From JAXGPL01 sp040766985 (GTDB lineage: Bacteria > Bacillota > Sulfobacillia > JAUYEG01): 64,000 bases of DNA. The translations under genes and the position numbers were made by a program. Of the stretch, positions 62,733 through 64,000 are shown piece after piece (positions within the stretch are counted from its first letter, which is position 1; each line of letters begins with the position of its first letter). The DNA lies in contig JAXGPL010000008.1 of the NCBI GenBank assembly GCA_040766985.1, forward strand, positions 61,143-125,142. Direction: 5' to 3'. The notes beneath the pieces were generated by a model, which saw only the letters and a list, made by a program, of their open reading frames with translations, ran no database searches and had not been told where the DNA came from.

Positions 62733-63410
62733 GGAAGTCGGCCGGGGATCTTCAGCCTTCTCCCGTCCGCCCGAGAGCAGCCGCCGCTCCTCAACCTTCT
62801 CCGGCGGCACGCCCAAGGCCAGGTACTGCGCAAACAACGCCGGCTGTCCCTGACTCGCGTACAAAAGGTCGCCGATCGACGACTTTAGCCGCAGGCCGAT
62901 CAGCCCCAGTAACCCGAAGCCCAGCGCGATCGCCTCAGCGGTGCGCCCTGTGACCCGGTAAATCACAGGCAGGAGCACGAACGAGAGACCGAGGGCAAAC
63001 GAGATGTTGCGCGTCACGAGGTAGGCCAGCCCGATAATCGCCGCGACCCAAAGGGCTGCCTGGCCGCCCAGCGCAAGGACAACGCCGACGCCTGTGGCGG
63101 CTCCCTTGCCTCCGCGGAAACCTGTGAACACAGGCCAATTGTGCCCCGCTACCGCCAGCAACCCACACGTCGCCATGGACTGGGCGCCAAGCCCTTCGGC
63201 CTCGGCAAGGACCACGGCGAATGCTCCTTTGCCGGCATCGATGAGGAATGTCACCAGGCCCCAGAACGGACCGAGGACGCGGTAGGCATTGAGCGCTCCC
63301 ATGTTGCGGACGCCGACCTTGCGGATGTCGATCTTCCTCAGCCACCTGCCGAGCAAATGCGCAGTCGGAAAGGAACCGAGGAGATAACTCGAGACAGCGG
63401 CTGCGAACAT
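62709..63410 (-). CDS. plsY: Glycerol-3-phosphate acyltransferase PlsY
   Basis: Acylates glycerol-3-phosphate from acyl-phosphate at the membrane, the first step of phospholipid synthesis in Bacillota. The 233-residue protein has several membrane helices and the three conserved loops: SYLLGSFPTAHLLGRW, VGVRNMGALNAYRVLG (where SGNxGATN is usual), and HNWPVFTGFRGGKGAATGVG. The C-terminal 40 residues form a hydrophilic extension. ATG 63410 follows GGGGGAGGAG. The second loop has V-R-N-M-G-A-L-N in place of the usual S-G-N-x-G-A-T-N, a notable deviation. Confidence 0.93.
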   Translation of the reverse strand: MFAAAVSSYLLGSFPTAHLLGRWLRKIDIRKVGVRNMGALNAYRVLGPFWGLVTFLIDAGKGAFAVVLAEAEGLGAQSMATCGLLAVAGHNWPVFTGFRGGKGAATGVGVVLALGGQAALWVAAIIGLAYLVTRNISFALGLSFVLLPVIYRVTGRTAEAIALGFGLLGLIGLRLKSSIGDLLYASQGQPALFAQYLALGVPPEKVEERRLLSGGREKAEDPRPTSLGGRPQG

Positions 63411-63635
63411 GTACTCCTCCCCCTCCCCCGGCGAGAGGAATAACCGCTCATGTACGCTGGAACGACCTAGGTGGGGTCAAATTGAGCAGTCACTCCTGCT
63501 CACCGCTTCCAGTATATCATTGTGCCGATGGGAGATGCCCCTTAGACGTTCCAGTGAGGGATAACGTTGCAACCATATCGCCACAACCCGGTATTGCATT
63601 GTGTGAGGGCGCGGCGGCGGAAGTGGAGGGCGGGT

Positions 63636-64000
63636 TTTGACTGCGGCAAAACGCAACAACCGGGACCGTGAGATAATCGCCCTCTGCCGCGAAGGCAAAG
63701 ATGAGGGTTTCCGGCGACTGGTCGAAGCCCACCACGATTACGTGCTAAGGCTCTGTTGGCGCATGCTCGGGGACCGCGAAGAGGCCCGGGATGCCACCCA
63801 GGAGGTGTTCATCCGGGTGATCAAGTCCCTGGCGCGGCTGAATCCCAAGCCATCCTTGAGGCCATGGCTGAGACGTGTCGCCACCAACATCTGCATCAAC
63901 ACGGCGGGAAGACGCACGAGACAGGCGACGGTCGCGTTCGAGGAGGAGGACGCTGAGATGGCCATAGCCCTTGAATGCGGCCGCGAAGCGGGCGACCCGG
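63636..64000 (+). CDS. ECF-family RNA polymerase sigma factor, partial
   Basis: Runs off the right edge; about 121 residues are visible from TTG 63636, which has GGAGGGCGGG upstream. Region 2 is clear: EGFRRLVEAHHDYVLRLCWR, then GDREEARDATQEVFIRVIKS (core-binding and -10 recognition helix), and RPWLRRVATNICINTAGR. The acidic linker FEEEDAEM follows; region 4 lies outside. ECF sigmas direct transcription from specific promoters under stress or envelope signals. Its target promoter is unknown. It is divergent from plsY over a 225-base spacer that contains a short GAGCAG/CTGCTC hairpin. Confidence 0.88.

Noticed and set aside
63459..63481. Possible ECF-type autoregulated promoter GGAAC...GTCAAA before the sigma gene
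   Set aside because: The elements are only 12 bases apart; ECF promoters normally need about 15-17.

Overview
The window is GC-rich bacterial chromosome (roughly two thirds G+C by eye) with many GTG and TTG starts, purine-rich ribosome binding sites and densely packed, often overlapping genes. CotS-type spore-coat proteins, a FapR-type lipid operator and an acyl-phosphate pathway PlsY suggest a spore-forming, high-GC Bacillota. Rubredoxin with its reductase and a di-iron protein suggests anaerobic or microaerophilic life. I cannot name a genus. There are no rRNA, tRNA, CRISPR or transposon genes, and no gap between genes exceeds 300 bases.

Layout. 1-9.6 kb: a spore-surface polysaccharide locus with two GT4 glycosyltransferases, three CotS-family proteins (one a window-edge fragment, one a predicted pseudokinase), an odd ABC-ATPase-like fusion, and the GDP-mannose enzymes ManC and a phosphohexomutase. 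9.7-14.2 kb: pyrF, a GNAT acetyltransferase, a LysM protein, pyrimidine-nucleoside phosphorylase and a thioredoxin. 14.4-17.1 kb: fabD-acpP-fabF behind a near-perfect FapR operator. 17.1-19.3 kb: rubredoxin, rubredoxin reductase and a ferritin-like protein. 19.4-25.7 kb: pyrG, an SDR, an ASCH protein, and a thiolase with a two-subunit CoA-transferase. 25.9-30.8 kb: an unknown coiled-coil gene, an ABC-F ATPase and an M48 protease. 30.9-36.1 kb: a MacA-like adaptor with three barrel-sandwich units and two FtsX-type permeases, with no ATPase beside them. 36.4-43.2 kb: a C45 hydrolase, a radical SAM protein, a lipoprotein, an M20 peptidase, a PHP phosphoesterase and a DRG-like GTPase. 43.4-45.8 kb: tandem amidohydrolases. 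45.9-47.7 kb: four consecutive single-gene cassettes encoding small proteins with a shared C-terminal core, each with the same promoter-like and leader elements. 47.9-50.7 kb: adenine deaminase and a threonine-dehydratase-like enzyme. 50.8-60.4 kb: a long minus-strand operon of a D-aminoacylase, peptide ABC importer, serine hydrolase and PLP dehydratase. 60.5-64 kb: an HExxH protein, a nucleotidyltransferase-fold protein, plsY and the start of an ECF sigma gene.

The most novel element is the four-cassette small-protein array. Each cassette has a GGTTAC-N16-GACTAT-like pair, a GGAAGG...CCGGCCGG leader, an AAGGAGTG ribosome binding site, a short ORF ending in a CSQGVCIENGELLIA-type hydrophobic tail, and its own hairpin.

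Many genes are split by single-base frameshifts, often a missing base in a short G or C run. They hit housekeeping genes such as pyrG, thioredoxin and thiolase, and they cluster (26.6-27.4, 29.3-29.4, 35.6-39.1 and 52.5-53.6 kb). I read them mainly as sequence errors and annotate each such gene over its whole reconstructed span.
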